A DNA stretch of 35,726 nucleotides from Clostridium sp. CAG:557 (GTDB lineage Bacteria; Bacillota; Clostridia; Oscillospirales; Acutalibacteraceae). The translations under genes and the position numbers were made by a program. Under the pieces are notes generated by a model. That model was given only the letters and a program-made list of their open reading frames with translations, had not been told where the DNA came from and searched no databases. The stretch lies in contig FR883863.1 in assembly GCA_000435275.1 (NCBI GenBank), forward strand, positions 22,361 to 58,086. Reading direction: 5' to 3'. Position 1 is the first letter of the stretch; each line of letters begins with the position of its first letter. Positions 1 to 8,647 of the stretch are shown here, piece after piece.

Positions 1-943
1 CGTGTGCTCTGATTGCCTGGTTTATATGATGTTGTAAAGTGATATTATCAGCATCAGTTAAGTTTTCTATATGAAAATATTCTTCCGCTTTCTTTACGCC
101 GTTTTGAGTGAGGGTAGCGGTTTTTGCTTTTTCGTCCACGATATAATCGGCTTCTTCGTATAATTCATCTTGATTTTCTTTTGAGTCGGTTTCGGCAATT
201 TTTACCATTTTTAATGTTTTTGCAAAGTTATCCACAATATTATATAACTCTGTGGATTTGTCGCCAGGTCCAGAAATAATAAGTGGAGTTCTGGCTTCGT
301 CTATTAATATAGAGTCAACTTCGTCGACGATTGCAAAGTTATGTCCGCGCTGAACGCGATTTTCTTTGTAAGTTACCATGTTGTCGCGAAGATAGTCAAA
401 GCCTAATTCGTTGTTCGTACAATAAGTTATATCTGCAGCGTATGCTTTTTGACGTTCTTCGTTTTCCATATTTTGACTTAAAAGACCTACAGTCAAGCCT
501 AAGAATCTAAAAATTTTGCCCATTTGTTCAGAGTCACGTCTTGCAAGATAATCGTTTACCGTAACGATGTGAACGCCTTTGCCTTCTAGTGCATTTAAGT
601 ATGCAGGCAAAGTTTCAACTAAAGTTTTTCCTTCACCGGTTTTCATTTCGCTGATTCTGCCTTGATGAAGGATAATTCCGCCGATGATTTGCACTGGAAA
701 ATGAGTCATTCCGAGGACACGAGTAGAAGCCTCCCGGCAAGTAGCAAATGCTTCAGGAAGAATATCGTCCAATGTGGCACCGTTTTTTAACTTATCCCTT
801 AAAATTTGTGTTTGACTTTTAAGTTCTTTATCACTCATTTTTCGATAAGTTTCTTCGAGTGCTAATACAGCATCACATAGTGGTTGAATGCGTTTAACTT
901 CCCGTTTACTATAATTTCCAAAAAGTGTTTTTAAAATATTCAT
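1..943 (-). CDS. secA: SecA preprotein translocase ATPase, N-terminal part (cut by window edge)
   Basis: This is the motor ATPase that drives preproteins through SecYEG. About 314 N-terminal residues are present and the rest lies beyond base 1. Reading the minus strand from the ATG at 943, the typical N-terminus appears (starts MNILKTLFGN, then QPLCDAVLALEETYRKMSDKEL). The Walker A motif MKTGEGKT and the DEAD-type Walker B in VDEVDSILIDEARTPLIISG follow, which is the hallmark SecA arrangement. The start is preceded on its own strand by AGAAGGTGATAAAATG, a good ribosome binding site. It is divergent from the peptide-secretion operon, with 0.5 kb between them. The partial reading frame has no interruption. 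Confidence 0.97.
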   Translation of the reverse strand, partial: MNILKTLFGNYSKREVKRIQPLCDAVLALEETYRKMSDKELKSQTQILRDKLKNGATLDDILPEAFATCREASTRVLGMTHFPVQIIGGIILHQGRISEMKTGEGKTLVETLPAYLNALEGKGVHIVTVNDYLARRDSEQMGKIFRFLGLTVGLLSQNMENEERQKAYAADITYCTNNELGFDYLRDNMVTYKENRVQRGHNFAIVDEVDSILIDEARTPLIISGPGDKSTELYNIVDNFAKTLKMVKIAETDSKENQDELYEEADYIVDEKAKTATLTQNGVKKAEEYFHIENLTDADNITLQHHINQAIRAH

Positions 944-980
944 TTTATCACCTTCTAATTTTATTTTGGACGTTGAAAAA

Positions 981-1009
981 ATTATAACACAAAAAATAAG
1001 AAAAGTCAC
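981..1009 (-). promoter_or_regulatory. Probable secA promoter (extended -10)
   Basis: On the minus strand there is TGtTATAAT (-10 at 981-986, with the extended TG) and a weak -35, GTGACT, at 1004-1009, with a 17-nt spacer. It lies about 40 nt upstream of the secA start. This is a pattern match only. Confidence 0.5.
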
Positions 1010-1288
1010 TTTTTTTTTATAGTTTTTTTACAAGTTGTTATTTTAGCAGTTATAAAGAGTTTTTTTGTGTTTGTCGGTATGTTTTTTATTTTAATACTGT
1101 ACATATACTTGTTAATTATATATTTTTACCTTTATAGGAGTGTAAAAACAAGAATTAAAAATTTTATTATTAAGACACTTGATTTTTCCTTTTTGACAAA
1201 AATAAATGCTATATGAGTGTGATAAAATAGCCGAATTTGAATATACTTGTATATTTGATACAATAAAAAATAAACTTAAAAAAAACTA

Positions 1289-1317
1289 TTGACAAATATG
1301 ACGACACGCGTTATAAT
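1289..1317 (+). promoter_or_regulatory. Consensus sigma-A promoter of the peptide-secretion operon
   Basis: A perfect TTGACA (1289-1294) and a perfect TATAAT (1312-1317) are separated by exactly 17 nt. It is the strongest promoter seen before the lipoprotein gene and leaves a transcribed leader of roughly 150 nt before the ATG at 1473. A consensus promoter suggests that any regulation acts through an operator or through the leader (inference). Confidence 0.85.
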
Positions 1318-1333
1318 GCAAATATGCAACAGT

Positions 1334-1427
1334 AACATATTTGGATCAAAATACATTTTTAATATGTTCAATTTCTACACGCATCTTTGCTTCCATTTAA
1401 AAGAGGCCGTCAGCTGCCGGTGATGGC
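1334..1427 (+). promoter_or_regulatory. Potentially structured 5' leader of the secretion operon
   Basis: Two inverted repeats lie between the promoter and the first gene. The arms AACATATT (1334-1341) and AATATGTT (1361-1368) can form an 8-bp stem. GCCGTCA (1406-1412) and TGATGGC (1421-1427) can form a 7-bp stem with one G-U pair and an 8-nt loop. An A-run followed by a T-run (about 1433-1449) and a second CCGG (1450-1453) could offer alternative pairings. No known riboswitch was recognised and the pairing was judged by eye. Confidence 0.35.
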
Positions 1428-1472
1428 ATTCTTAAAAAAAATATTTTTTCCGGTAGAGAAATGGAGACAGAA

Positions 1473-2606
1473 ATGAAAAAGTTATTTGGTTTAATGTTAG
1501 GCTTAGTTTTTTCAATGGCAATTTTTTCTGGGTGTAGTTCATCTAATCAAAGTGCTACATCAACATATGGAGAGTCTGCTGAAGTTAAAGCAGCAGTTTT
1601 GGGCTCAGCAGAACAATTTGAAACAAGAGAAGACTTTTTTATTGGAATGGATTTAGCAATTAGTGAACTAAAAGAAAATGGTATTAATTTTTCTTATGAA
1701 AAACTTGATGATGGGAAAAGCAGAGATAGTGGTGTTGCAATGGCAAAAGATGTAGCAAATAGCGACAAATACACTTTAGCATTTACTTTACAAAATGATG
1801 AAACTGTTGAGAGTGTTGCAGACATATTTGATAACGCTAAAAAACCTTTGATTATTGTTAATGAAGTTTTTGATAGTACAATGAATAAGGGATATGAATA
1901 TGTTTTAGCGGGGGTTGTTTCGGCAGAGACTGCTGGCAAGGCATTGGCTAATTTCTGTGAAACGAATGGTATTAAGTGGGTTGCAGCTTCTCACTCTTCA
2001 ACTCAGTATGAAAATATGTTGGCTAGAGGCTTTAATGACATGGCGATGACAAATAAATCAATATATTTAGCAGATTCTACTTCTGGACCTTACAGAATAA
2101 GTGAATTTAGTGGTGTTTGGGACAGATGGAATACTTTAGGAGTTCAAGCAGTTTTAGTTTCTTTTGATGATGTTGAATGGGCCTGTGAGTTAATTAACGC
2201 AATTAAAAGTCAAAATAAAGATATGGTAATTTTGGGAGATGCGAAGTTTAATGACCTTGAAATGATGAATAAATATAAAGATTCTTTAGAAGGCATGATT
2301 GTTGCAGGTTCTTATGGAGTGGCTTCTGATGAAAAATTACAAGCATTTTATGATAAGTATGAGAAACAAGTTATGGATGAACGTGGCTTTGACATAACCA
2401 GTGTTACGGCACAAGCTTACGATTTTGTACATATGATTGCCCAAAACGTTAGAAAATCTGCGGATGCACAAGAGTTTATGAAAAATATGAAGTCTTCAGA
2501 AGGATATCCTGGAGTAACAGATGTTAAGTTTAACGCAAAAGGACAGCTTGATGAGGAACCAAACTTTTGGACTGTAAAAAATGGTCAGATGTATAGACTT
2601 GCTTAA
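1473..2606 (+). CDS. LivK-like substrate-binding lipoprotein in NHLM-type peptide locus
   Basis: This is a predicted lipid-anchored extracellular binding protein of 377 aa. The signal peptide starts MKKLFGLMLGLVFSMAIFSG and is followed by the lipobox Cys at residue 21. The rest looks like a type I periplasmic-binding fold of the branched-chain amino acid/ANF-receptor class, with FFIGMDLAISELKENG near the start and a GVTDVKFNAKGQ segment near the C-terminus resembling the LivK ending. I chose ATG 1473 over the in-frame ATG 1461 because GGAG at 1463-1466 sits 6 nt before it and the signal peptide then starts at the charged residues. It is the first gene of the operon, 16 nt before the HlyD gene. 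No permease or ATPase of a classical uptake system lies nearby, so its ligand is unknown. It could sense or bind the exported peptide (inference). Confidence 0.8.
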   Translation: MKKLFGLMLGLVFSMAIFSGCSSSNQSATSTYGESAEVKAAVLGSAEQFETREDFFIGMDLAISELKENGINFSYEKLDDGKSRDSGVAMAKDVANSDKYTLAFTLQNDETVESVADIFDNAKKPLIIVNEVFDSTMNKGYEYVLAGVVSAETAGKALANFCETNGIKWVAASHSSTQYENMLARGFNDMAMTNKSIYLADSTSGPYRISEFSGVWDRWNTLGVQAVLVSFDDVEWACELINAIKSQNKDMVILGDAKFNDLEMMNKYKDSLEGMIVAGSYGVASDEKLQAFYDKYEKQVMDERGFDITSVTAQAYDFVHMIAQNVRKSADAQEFMKNMKSSEGYPGVTDVKFNAKGQLDEEPNFWTVKNGQMYRLA

Positions 2607-2622
2607 AAAGGAGGATTAAAAA

Positions 2623-3543
2623 ATGGCAGAGAATAAATTATTTAGAAAGACAGCTTTAGAAACAGTCTCTAACCCAGAACAGCTTGATCAACATATTAGA
2701 GTTACAAGACCTTTTTCTTGGGTAATTTTAGTTGCGATTATAAGTTTTGCTATTGGTGTTGGGATATGGGCTTTTACTGGAAATATATCTAGTGGTACAG
2801 ATATTAACGGAATTATTTTTGCATCAGATGGCGTATCAGTTGCAAATGCTGTTAGCTCTGGTATCGTTAGTGATGTTTTAGTGTCTGAAAATGAGCAGGT
2901 TGATAAAGGTGACGTTATGGTTGTTATTCCAGATGAAGAAATTTTGGCTCAAATAAAGACAGTTAAAGCTCAATATGATGCAGCTGGAGATGCGAATAGT
3001 TCGCTTGGTGCAACGTTGGATGCATTAAAATACCAATATATTATTAATTCTTTTGTAAGCTCTAGCAAAAATGGAACTGTAAATAGTGTCCCCGCAGTTG
3101 GAGATGCAATTGCTGAAGGGCAGCAAGTTACCGTTAATTATTCTGAAGAAAGCATGTCAGGATCAAAAGAGTTAATTGCCTATGTACCTTATTCAGTTGC
3201 GCAAAGTTTTAAAATTGGTGGGGACGTGCAAATTTCTCCATCTAATTACCCTAGAGAAGAATATGGATATATGTTGGGGAAAATAACGAGTATCGGAACT
3301 AATCTTGTAACGGAGGAAAGCATAAAAAGAACTATGGGTACAACCAAATACATAAGTTCCTTAGGTGTTTCTGGAGATTGTGTTGAAGTTAGAATAAGAC
3401 CTAATGTTGATTCTTCTACAAAAAGCGGTTTTGAATGGTCCAACTCTAAAGGTGGCCAAAGTGTTTCAGTTGATATAGGTACAATATGCAAAATAAAAGT
3501 TGTTTCTGAAGCAGTGCACCCTATAAATTTGTTTGTAAAATAA
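2623..3543 (+). CDS. HlyD-type secretion protein, NHLM bacteriocin family
   Basis: This 306-aa membrane-fusion/adaptor protein is of the type that works with bacteriocin ABC exporters. It has a cytoplasmic N-terminus of about 30 residues, one membrane segment (about residues 32-52), and a lipoyl-like beta region where VSSGIVSDVLVSENEQVDKG reads like the HlyD biotinyl-lipoyl motif. A short helical stretch (about 105-140) follows, then a second half-lipoyl/beta-barrel region. It is shorter than Gram-negative HlyD, as expected without an outer membrane. The RBS AAGGAGG precedes the ATG. Membership in the NHLM family is inferred from resemblance plus the two downstream transporters. It probably links the ABC exporter to the cell surface. 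Confidence 0.85.
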   Translation: MAENKLFRKTALETVSNPEQLDQHIRVTRPFSWVILVAIISFAIGVGIWAFTGNISSGTDINGIIFASDGVSVANAVSSGIVSDVLVSENEQVDKGDVMVVIPDEEILAQIKTVKAQYDAAGDANSSLGATLDALKYQYIINSFVSSSKNGTVNSVPAVGDAIAEGQQVTVNYSEESMSGSKELIAYVPYSVAQSFKIGGDVQISPSNYPREEYGYMLGKITSIGTNLVTEESIKRTMGTTKYISSLGVSGDCVEVRIRPNVDSSTKSGFEWSNSKGGQSVSVDIGTICKIKVVSEAVHPINLFVK

Positions 3544-3580
3544 TTCGTAAAACTCAATAAAAAAAGAAAGGATGGAGGAT

Positions 3581-5740
3581 ATGTCTAATAAAGTAAAAAA
3601 GGTACCAGTTGTACTTCAAATGGAAGCCTTAGAATGTGGTGCTGCTTCTTTAGCAATGATTTTGGCATACTACAAAAAATTTGTTCCACTTGAAAAGCTG
3701 CGTATGGAATGCAGTGTTTCAAGAGATGGATGTAATGCTAAAAATGTTTTGGCGGCAGCTAGACATAATGGTTTAACAGCTAAAGGCTTTTCTTATAGTG
3801 ATATTGACGCATTAAAGAAGAATGTTGAATTTCCAGCTATTATTCATTGGAACTTTAATCACTTTGTAGTTTTATGCGGATTTTCTAAAAATGAAGCTAT
3901 TTTAGCTGATCCAGCGTCGGGACGTAGACGAGTGCCAATGGATGAATTTGAAAAGTCATTTACTGGTATAGTTTTAACGTTTGAGAAGTCTGACGAATTT
4001 GTAGCTGATGGACAGAAAAAGAGTATAGTAGGCTTTTTATTAAAACGTTTGCAAGGTGCAGTATTGCCGTTAATTTTTATATTAATAACTAGTTTACTTT
4101 TAACAGCAATAGGGTCTGTAACGTCATTATTTTCGCAAATATTCACAGATAAAGTATTGGTGTCTACGGATAAAAGTATAATGATGCCGTTGCTACAAGC
4201 GATGGGAATTACTCTTGTAATTTCATTTGTATTGCAGACATTACAATCAATATATCTTTTAAAAATAAGAGGAAAAATGAGTATTACCTCTGGCCGACAA
4301 TTCATGTGGCATGTTTTAAGAATGCCAGTTGAGTTTTTCTCTCAGAGATTTGCCGGTGACATAAGTTCTCGCCAAAACAGCAATGATACTATCGCAGATA
4401 CGATTTGTAATCAGGTGGCACCAGTTATACTAAATGTAATTATGATTATAGTTTATTTTGCTATACTCCTTTATTATGATGTAACGATGACACTTATTTG
4501 CTTAGCAGTAGCACTGTTAAATATTTTTATCATAAAATTTGTCTCAGAAAAAAATGAAAATGATAATAAGGCAATGTCAAGAGATGCAGGTAAATTACAG
4601 GGAGCTACAGTAGCCGGAGTAAGCATGATAGAGACAATTAAATCCAGTGGCTGTGAGGCTAGTTTCTTTCAAAAATGGATAGGTTACCAAACTAAATACA
4701 GCAATGCAGTACAAAGATTGACTGAAAGAAACACCTGTGTTGGAGCTATCCCAACATTATTACAAAGTTTTGCAAATACAGCTGTTTTGTTACTAGGAGT
4801 ATATAACATTTTGACTGGTAAGTTTACAATTGGTTCGTTGATGGCATTCCAAGGCTTTATGGGTTCGTTTTTAGGACCAGTAAATTCTCTTGTAGGAATT
4901 GGTCAAACAATTCAAGCGGTAAGCGGAGATATGGAACGTGTTGAAGATGTTATGAATTATGAACCAGATGTATACATAGATTTAGCTGACGATTCTGCAG
5001 GTGAGAAAGAGTATAAAAAACTTGATGGTTGCGTCGATATTCAAAATTTAACTTTTGCATACAGCCCTTTAGCAAAGCCGCTTATTGAGGATTTTAATCT
5101 GCATGTAAAAAAAGGTCAAATGGTCGCTTTAGTTGGAGGAAGCGGTAGCGGTAAGTCAACTATAGCAAAAGTTATTGCAGGACTTTATGAACCGCGTGCA
5201 GGTAAGATTTTGTTTGACGGAAAGGAAAGAAAAGATATAGACAGGAACGTTTTCAGAGGCTCTCTTGCAATGGTTGATCAGGAAGTTACGATGTTCCAGG
5301 ATACCATCAGAAATAATATCACAATGTGGGACGATAGCATTGATGATGCAACTTTGATTAAGGCAGCGCAAGATGCACAGATTCACGATGATATTTTGGC
5401 TAGACCGAATGGATATGATCATGAACTCGTTGAAAATGGCAAAGATTTTTCTGGTGGCCAAAGACAAAGATTTGAAATAGCACGTTCGTTTGTAATTGAC
5501 CCTACGATTATGATTTTGGACGAGGCTACGTCTGCACTTGACCCGATGACGGAAAAGAAAGTTATGGATGCAGTGAAACGCCGTGGAATTACTTGCTTTG
5601 TGGTTGCACACAGACTTTCTACAATTAGGGATGCCGATGAAATTATTATGCTTGAGTACGGTCATGTTGTAGAACGTGGTACACATGAAGAGCTCATTAA
5701 GCTGAACGGCAAGTATGCAGAATTAGTAAGAACAGAATAG
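3581..5740 (+). CDS. Peptidase-containing ABC exporter (C39 peptidase, NHLM/PCAT type)
   Basis: This bifunctional exporter cleaves double-Gly leaders and pumps the peptide out. Numbering from ATG 3581, the C39 peptidase domain holds the oxyanion Gln in VLQMEALECGAAS, catalytic Cys19, His94 in HWNFNHFVV and Asp110 in LADPASGRR. About six membrane helices follow (about 150-440). The nucleotide-binding domain has Walker A GGSGSGKST (about 519-527), signature FSGGQRQR, Walker B MILDEATSALD and the H-loop VVAHRLST. Total length is 719 aa, normal for the family. ATG 3581 is preferred over ATG 3572 because AAAGGA at 3567-3572 is correctly spaced for it. All catalytic residues are present, so it should be active. 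It sits just upstream of eight GG-leader precursors, its likely substrates. Confidence 0.95.
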   Translation: MSNKVKKVPVVLQMEALECGAASLAMILAYYKKFVPLEKLRMECSVSRDGCNAKNVLAAARHNGLTAKGFSYSDIDALKKNVEFPAIIHWNFNHFVVLCGFSKNEAILADPASGRRRVPMDEFEKSFTGIVLTFEKSDEFVADGQKKSIVGFLLKRLQGAVLPLIFILITSLLLTAIGSVTSLFSQIFTDKVLVSTDKSIMMPLLQAMGITLVISFVLQTLQSIYLLKIRGKMSITSGRQFMWHVLRMPVEFFSQRFAGDISSRQNSNDTIADTICNQVAPVILNVIMIIVYFAILLYYDVTMTLICLAVALLNIFIIKFVSEKNENDNKAMSRDAGKLQGATVAGVSMIETIKSSGCEASFFQKWIGYQTKYSNAVQRLTERNTCVGAIPTLLQSFANTAVLLLGVYNILTGKFTIGSLMAFQGFMGSFLGPVNSLVGIGQTIQAVSGDMERVEDVMNYEPDVYIDLADDSAGEKEYKKLDGCVDIQNLTFAYSPLAKPLIEDFNLHVKKGQMVALVGGSGSGKSTIAKVIAGLYEPRAGKILFDGKERKDIDRNVFRGSLAMVDQEVTMFQDTIRNNITMWDDSIDDATLIKAAQDAQIHDDILARPNGYDHELVENGKDFSGGQRQRFEIARSFVIDPTIMILDEATSALDPMTEKKVMDAVKRRGITCFVVAHRLSTIRDADEIIMLEYGHVVERGTHEELIKLNGKYAELVRTE

Positions 5741-5757
5741 AAAGGAGGCTAAATTAA

Positions 5758-7944
5758 ATGAACTTTTCTGAAAAAGTTAAAAAACAAAAGCAGAAAGAAA
5801 AAGAAGTTTTTAGACTTTCTTGTGAACTTATAGAAGAAACCGCATTGGGGTCTGGAGGAAAAAATAACAGAAAAAAAGCTATGTCAGACAGGCAGTCAGA
5901 CCAGCTGATTAATGCAATAAATCAAGTTACAGATTACTACGATATTGCGCATATAGAAATTCCTAAAAATGCAATTGAAGACGATGGTTTGCTAGATACA
6001 GTTTTAGGAAGAACAGGGTTAACCAGAAGAAAAGTTGCACTTAGCCGTAAATGGTGGATAAGGGGAGAAGGCCCTGTTATAGCGTATAATCCGGACGGAG
6101 ACATCATTTGTTTAGTTCCACTAAAATTTGGAGGTTACAGTTATGTAGATCCGAAAACAGGAGAAGTAGTGAGAATAAATAGAAGAACCGCGTTAAAGAT
6201 ATCTGGAGAAGGCTATTGTTTTTATAAACCATTTCCAACGACATCGATGAGCATAAAGGATTTTATAAAATATATATTAAAAACCTTTACGAAATTTGAT
6301 ATAGCCTTTTTGATGGTTTTAGCCTTAGCAGCAGCACTTTTAGGTTTGGTATCGCCTCTCATAAATCAATTAATTTTTAACACAATTATACCGTCAGGAA
6401 CCATACAGGACATTTATCCGTTAATGGCACTTATGATAGGTGTAATGGTAGCGACGACAGCGTTCAATTTATTCCAAACATTATGGATTTTAAGAATAGG
6501 AGATAAAATTCAATTTGGAACACAAGGCGCATTGTGGATACGACTTTTAAATTTACCAATTAAATTTTTCAAAAAATTCAGTTCAGGCGATTTGGCAGTG
6601 AGGACGTTTACATTAAGTTCAATATGTCAAACCTTGAGCAGTAGCTTAATTCCGACAGTTTTATCAGCAGTATTTTCCTTTGTATACTTAGGACAAATTG
6701 CGTCATTATCACCGACTTTGCTTATGCCAACAATCCTAATTATCGCATTGATGTTGGCAAATTCATTAATCAATGGTTGGCTAAATACAAGGCTAAACAA
6801 AAAAGCTTGTGAGTATTCACCAAAGCTTTCAGGATTGGTTTACCAACTTTTCACAGGAGTTTCAAAAATAAAACTTGCCGGTGCAGAAGTAAGAGCTTTT
6901 TCGAAATGGGCAGATATTTATTCTAAATTGGCTCAGATAAAGTTTAACCCAAATTTGTTTATAAAAATTTCCGGAGCGATAAGTTCTGTAATAAGTTTTG
7001 GTGGCACAATGTTAATTTACTTTATTGTATATCAAAATAATTTGGCCCCAGCGGATTACATCGCGTTTAATACAGCATTTGGTGCATTTTCATCAGCTAT
7101 AATGCAGATTTCAAGTATAGTTTTGCTCATAGCAAATCTAAAGCCATCAATTGAGTTATTGGAACCAATTTTAAAAGAAACACCAGAGTCAAATGAAAGT
7201 AAAGAAAGAATAGACAATGTAAGTGGAAAAATTGACATAAACAATTTGAAATTCAGATATACTCCAGATGGTCCTCTCATTATAAACGGGCTTAATTTGT
7301 CAATAAAGCCAGGAGAGTATTTAGGAATAGTTGGTTCAACAGGTTGTGGAAAATCAACATTGTTCAGATTACTTTTAGGTTTTGAAGAGCCAGAATCCGG
7401 AGCAATATTTTACGATGACCAAAACCTTAAAAATTTAGATTTACACAGCGTAAGGAGAAATATTGGAATAGTTTTGCAAAATGGTTCGATGTTCTCAGAT
7501 AGCATTTTTTCAAATATAACGATAACAAATCCGACAGCGACTTTGGACGATGCATGGGCAGCGGCAGAAAAAGCAGGTTGTGCCGAAGACATAAAAGCAA
7601 TGCCGATGGGAATGCATACGATGGTAGCAGAAGAAGGCGGTGGCTTGTCTGGCGGACAAAAACAAAGAATAATGATAGCAAGGGCACTTATTTCATCTCC
7701 AAACTTATTGATGTTTGACGAAGCAACTAGCGCACTTGATAATATTACACAGGCAACAGTTGTAGAAACACTGTCGAAAATGGACATAACCAGAATAGTA
7801 ATTGCACATAGATTGTCAACTATAAAACAGTGCGACAGAATTGTATATTTGCATAAAGGACAAGTTGTTGAAGAAGGAACATATGATGAATTGATGGAAA
7901 AAGATGGATACTTTGCAGAGCTTGCTAAACGTCAGATTGTATAG
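5758..7944 (+). CDS. Second NHLM-type ABC transporter, no catalytic peptidase
   Basis: This 728-aa membrane ABC protein has an N-terminal domain of about 170 residues that lacks the C39 Cys/His/Asp set. It carries instead the segment RKVALSRKWWIRGEGPVIAY, typical of the partner ATP-binding protein of NHLM bacteriocin systems. Membrane helices span about 180-450. The ATPase domain has Walker A GSTGCGKST (from residue 526), signature LSGGQKQR, Walker B LMFDEATSALD and IAHRLST. The RBS AAAGGAGG lies well spaced before the ATG, 17 nt after the C39 exporter. The two ABC proteins probably form a heterodimer or work in sequence (family knowledge plus inference). The stop codon is followed after 11 nt by the first precursor gene. 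Confidence 0.93.
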   Translation: MNFSEKVKKQKQKEKEVFRLSCELIEETALGSGGKNNRKKAMSDRQSDQLINAINQVTDYYDIAHIEIPKNAIEDDGLLDTVLGRTGLTRRKVALSRKWWIRGEGPVIAYNPDGDIICLVPLKFGGYSYVDPKTGEVVRINRRTALKISGEGYCFYKPFPTTSMSIKDFIKYILKTFTKFDIAFLMVLALAAALLGLVSPLINQLIFNTIIPSGTIQDIYPLMALMIGVMVATTAFNLFQTLWILRIGDKIQFGTQGALWIRLLNLPIKFFKKFSSGDLAVRTFTLSSICQTLSSSLIPTVLSAVFSFVYLGQIASLSPTLLMPTILIIALMLANSLINGWLNTRLNKKACEYSPKLSGLVYQLFTGVSKIKLAGAEVRAFSKWADIYSKLAQIKFNPNLFIKISGAISSVISFGGTMLIYFIVYQNNLAPADYIAFNTAFGAFSSAIMQISSIVLLIANLKPSIELLEPILKETPESNESKERIDNVSGKIDINNLKFRYTPDGPLIINGLNLSIKPGEYLGIVGSTGCGKSTLFRLLLGFEEPESGAIFYDDQNLKNLDLHSVRRNIGIVLQNGSMFSDSIFSNITITNPTATLDDAWAAAEKAGCAEDIKAMPMGMHTMVAEEGGGLSGGQKQRIMIARALISSPNLLMFDEATSALDNITQATVVETLSKMDITRIVIAHRLSTIKQCDRIVYLHKGQVVEEGTYDELMEKDGYFAELAKRQIV

Positions 7945-7955
7945 AGGTGAAAATG

Positions 7956-8240
7956 ATGAATGAAAAGTTGAAAGATTTTTTTAAAAAGCTAATAAAAGAT
8001 GAGGCTTTTAGAGAAGAGTTTGCATCAGCGAAAACAGCCTACGACGGATATACAATGGCAAAACCGTATATAGAAGGTGTAAGTTTTGATGAATTTAAAG
8101 ATGGACTTACATACATTCATAATAAAATAGAATATAGAAAAGAACTTTTAAATGGAGACATGTCAAAAATATCTGGTGGCACTAATGAATTTTCGAAAGT
8201 ACTGTTTCTATTGTCGCAATATAAAGATAGCTATTTTTAA
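7956..8240 (+). CDS. Secreted peptide precursor 1 (long Nif11-like leader, ISGG site)
   Basis: This 94-aa precursor has an acidic/amphipathic leader, the processing site KISGG (Gly74-Gly75) and a 19-aa core beginning TNEFSKVLFLL. The core is Cys-free and ends in Phe. The leader contains AYDGYTMAKPYIEGVSFDEF, closely matching the next gene (AYLVAKPYLDGMPMKEF), so the two form a leader subfamily distinct from the rest of the array. ATG 7956 is chosen over GTG 7947 and ATG 7953 because GAGGTG (7944-7949) gives a 6-nt gap. The gene almost touches the transporter and is probably co-translated. The likely product is a short, unmodified secreted peptide. Its activity is unknown. Confidence 0.8.
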   Translation: MNEKLKDFFKKLIKDEAFREEFASAKTAYDGYTMAKPYIEGVSFDEFKDGLTYIHNKIEYRKELLNGDMSKISGGTNEFSKVLFLLSQYKDSYF

Positions 8241-8275
8241 ACAAATGTGAAATTTATAAAAAAGAGGCGTAAAAC

Positions 8276-8560
8276 ATGGAAAACTTTTTAAAGGTACTAA
8301 CAGAAAATGCAACTGTGAGAGAAGATTTTTTACGACAAACAACACCCGAAGGGGCGTATCTTGTAGCAAAGCCTTACCTTGATGGAATGCCAATGAAAGA
8401 ATTTGTAGAAAGCTTGCTAGGAATAGCACAAGTAATGGACAAAGCTCAGTCGGAAGGTTTACCTGATACAGAATTAACTAGCGTTTCGGGTGGGGCTCAA
8501 GAAAGTGAAGGAATTTTAAATTTCACAAAAGCAATGGAAACTTTTAATGAACATTTTTAA
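8276..8560 (+). CDS. Secreted peptide precursor 2 (paralogue of precursor 1, VSGG site)
   Basis: This 94-aa precursor has a leader of 73 residues ending SVSGG and a 21-aa core, AQESEGILNFTKAMETFNEHF without its last residue being anything but Phe; the core is Cys-free. Leader and total length match precursor 1 (both 94 aa), with the shared pattern AKPY-[IL]-[DE]-G-x4-EF. The RBS AAGAGGCG precedes the ATG. Two adjacent paralogous precursors with short amphipathic-looking cores could make a two-peptide product. That is inference, and each could equally act alone. Confidence 0.8.
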   Translation: MENFLKVLTENATVREDFLRQTTPEGAYLVAKPYLDGMPMKEFVESLLGIAQVMDKAQSEGLPDTELTSVSGGAQESEGILNFTKAMETFNEHF

Positions 8561-8576
8561 AATTTTAGATTAAGTC

Positions 8577-8620
8577 AAGGAGGTGATTAATAAATATTGT
8601 TTGTTGAAATAAGGAAGTAG
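8577..8620 (+). other. Strong Shine-Dalgarno with only a 7-codon ORF (vestigial gene start?)
   Basis: AAGGAGGTGAT (from 8577) is a near-perfect match to the 16S anti-SD. The only start at reasonable spacing is TTG 8597, which opens a 7-codon ORF (MFVEIRK) ending at TAG 8618-8620. The real next gene has its own RBS, AAAGGAG, about 50 nt further on. It could be a relic of a deleted precursor gene, a regulatory mini-ORF or a ribosome standby site. Confidence 0.35.
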
Positions 8621-8647
8621 GTAAAAAATTAAAAGGAGTGCATAAAA

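Noticed and set aside
1193..1226. TTGACA at 1193 with GATAAA at 1221 as another promoter of the secretion operon
   Set aside because: The spacer is about 22 nt and the -10 is poor; the perfect promoter at 1289-1317 explains transcription better.
5156..5686. 176-codon ORF antisense to the C39 exporter
   Set aside because: It lies wholly opposite the highly conserved ATPase domain, has no RBS, and the exporter frame explains the sequence.
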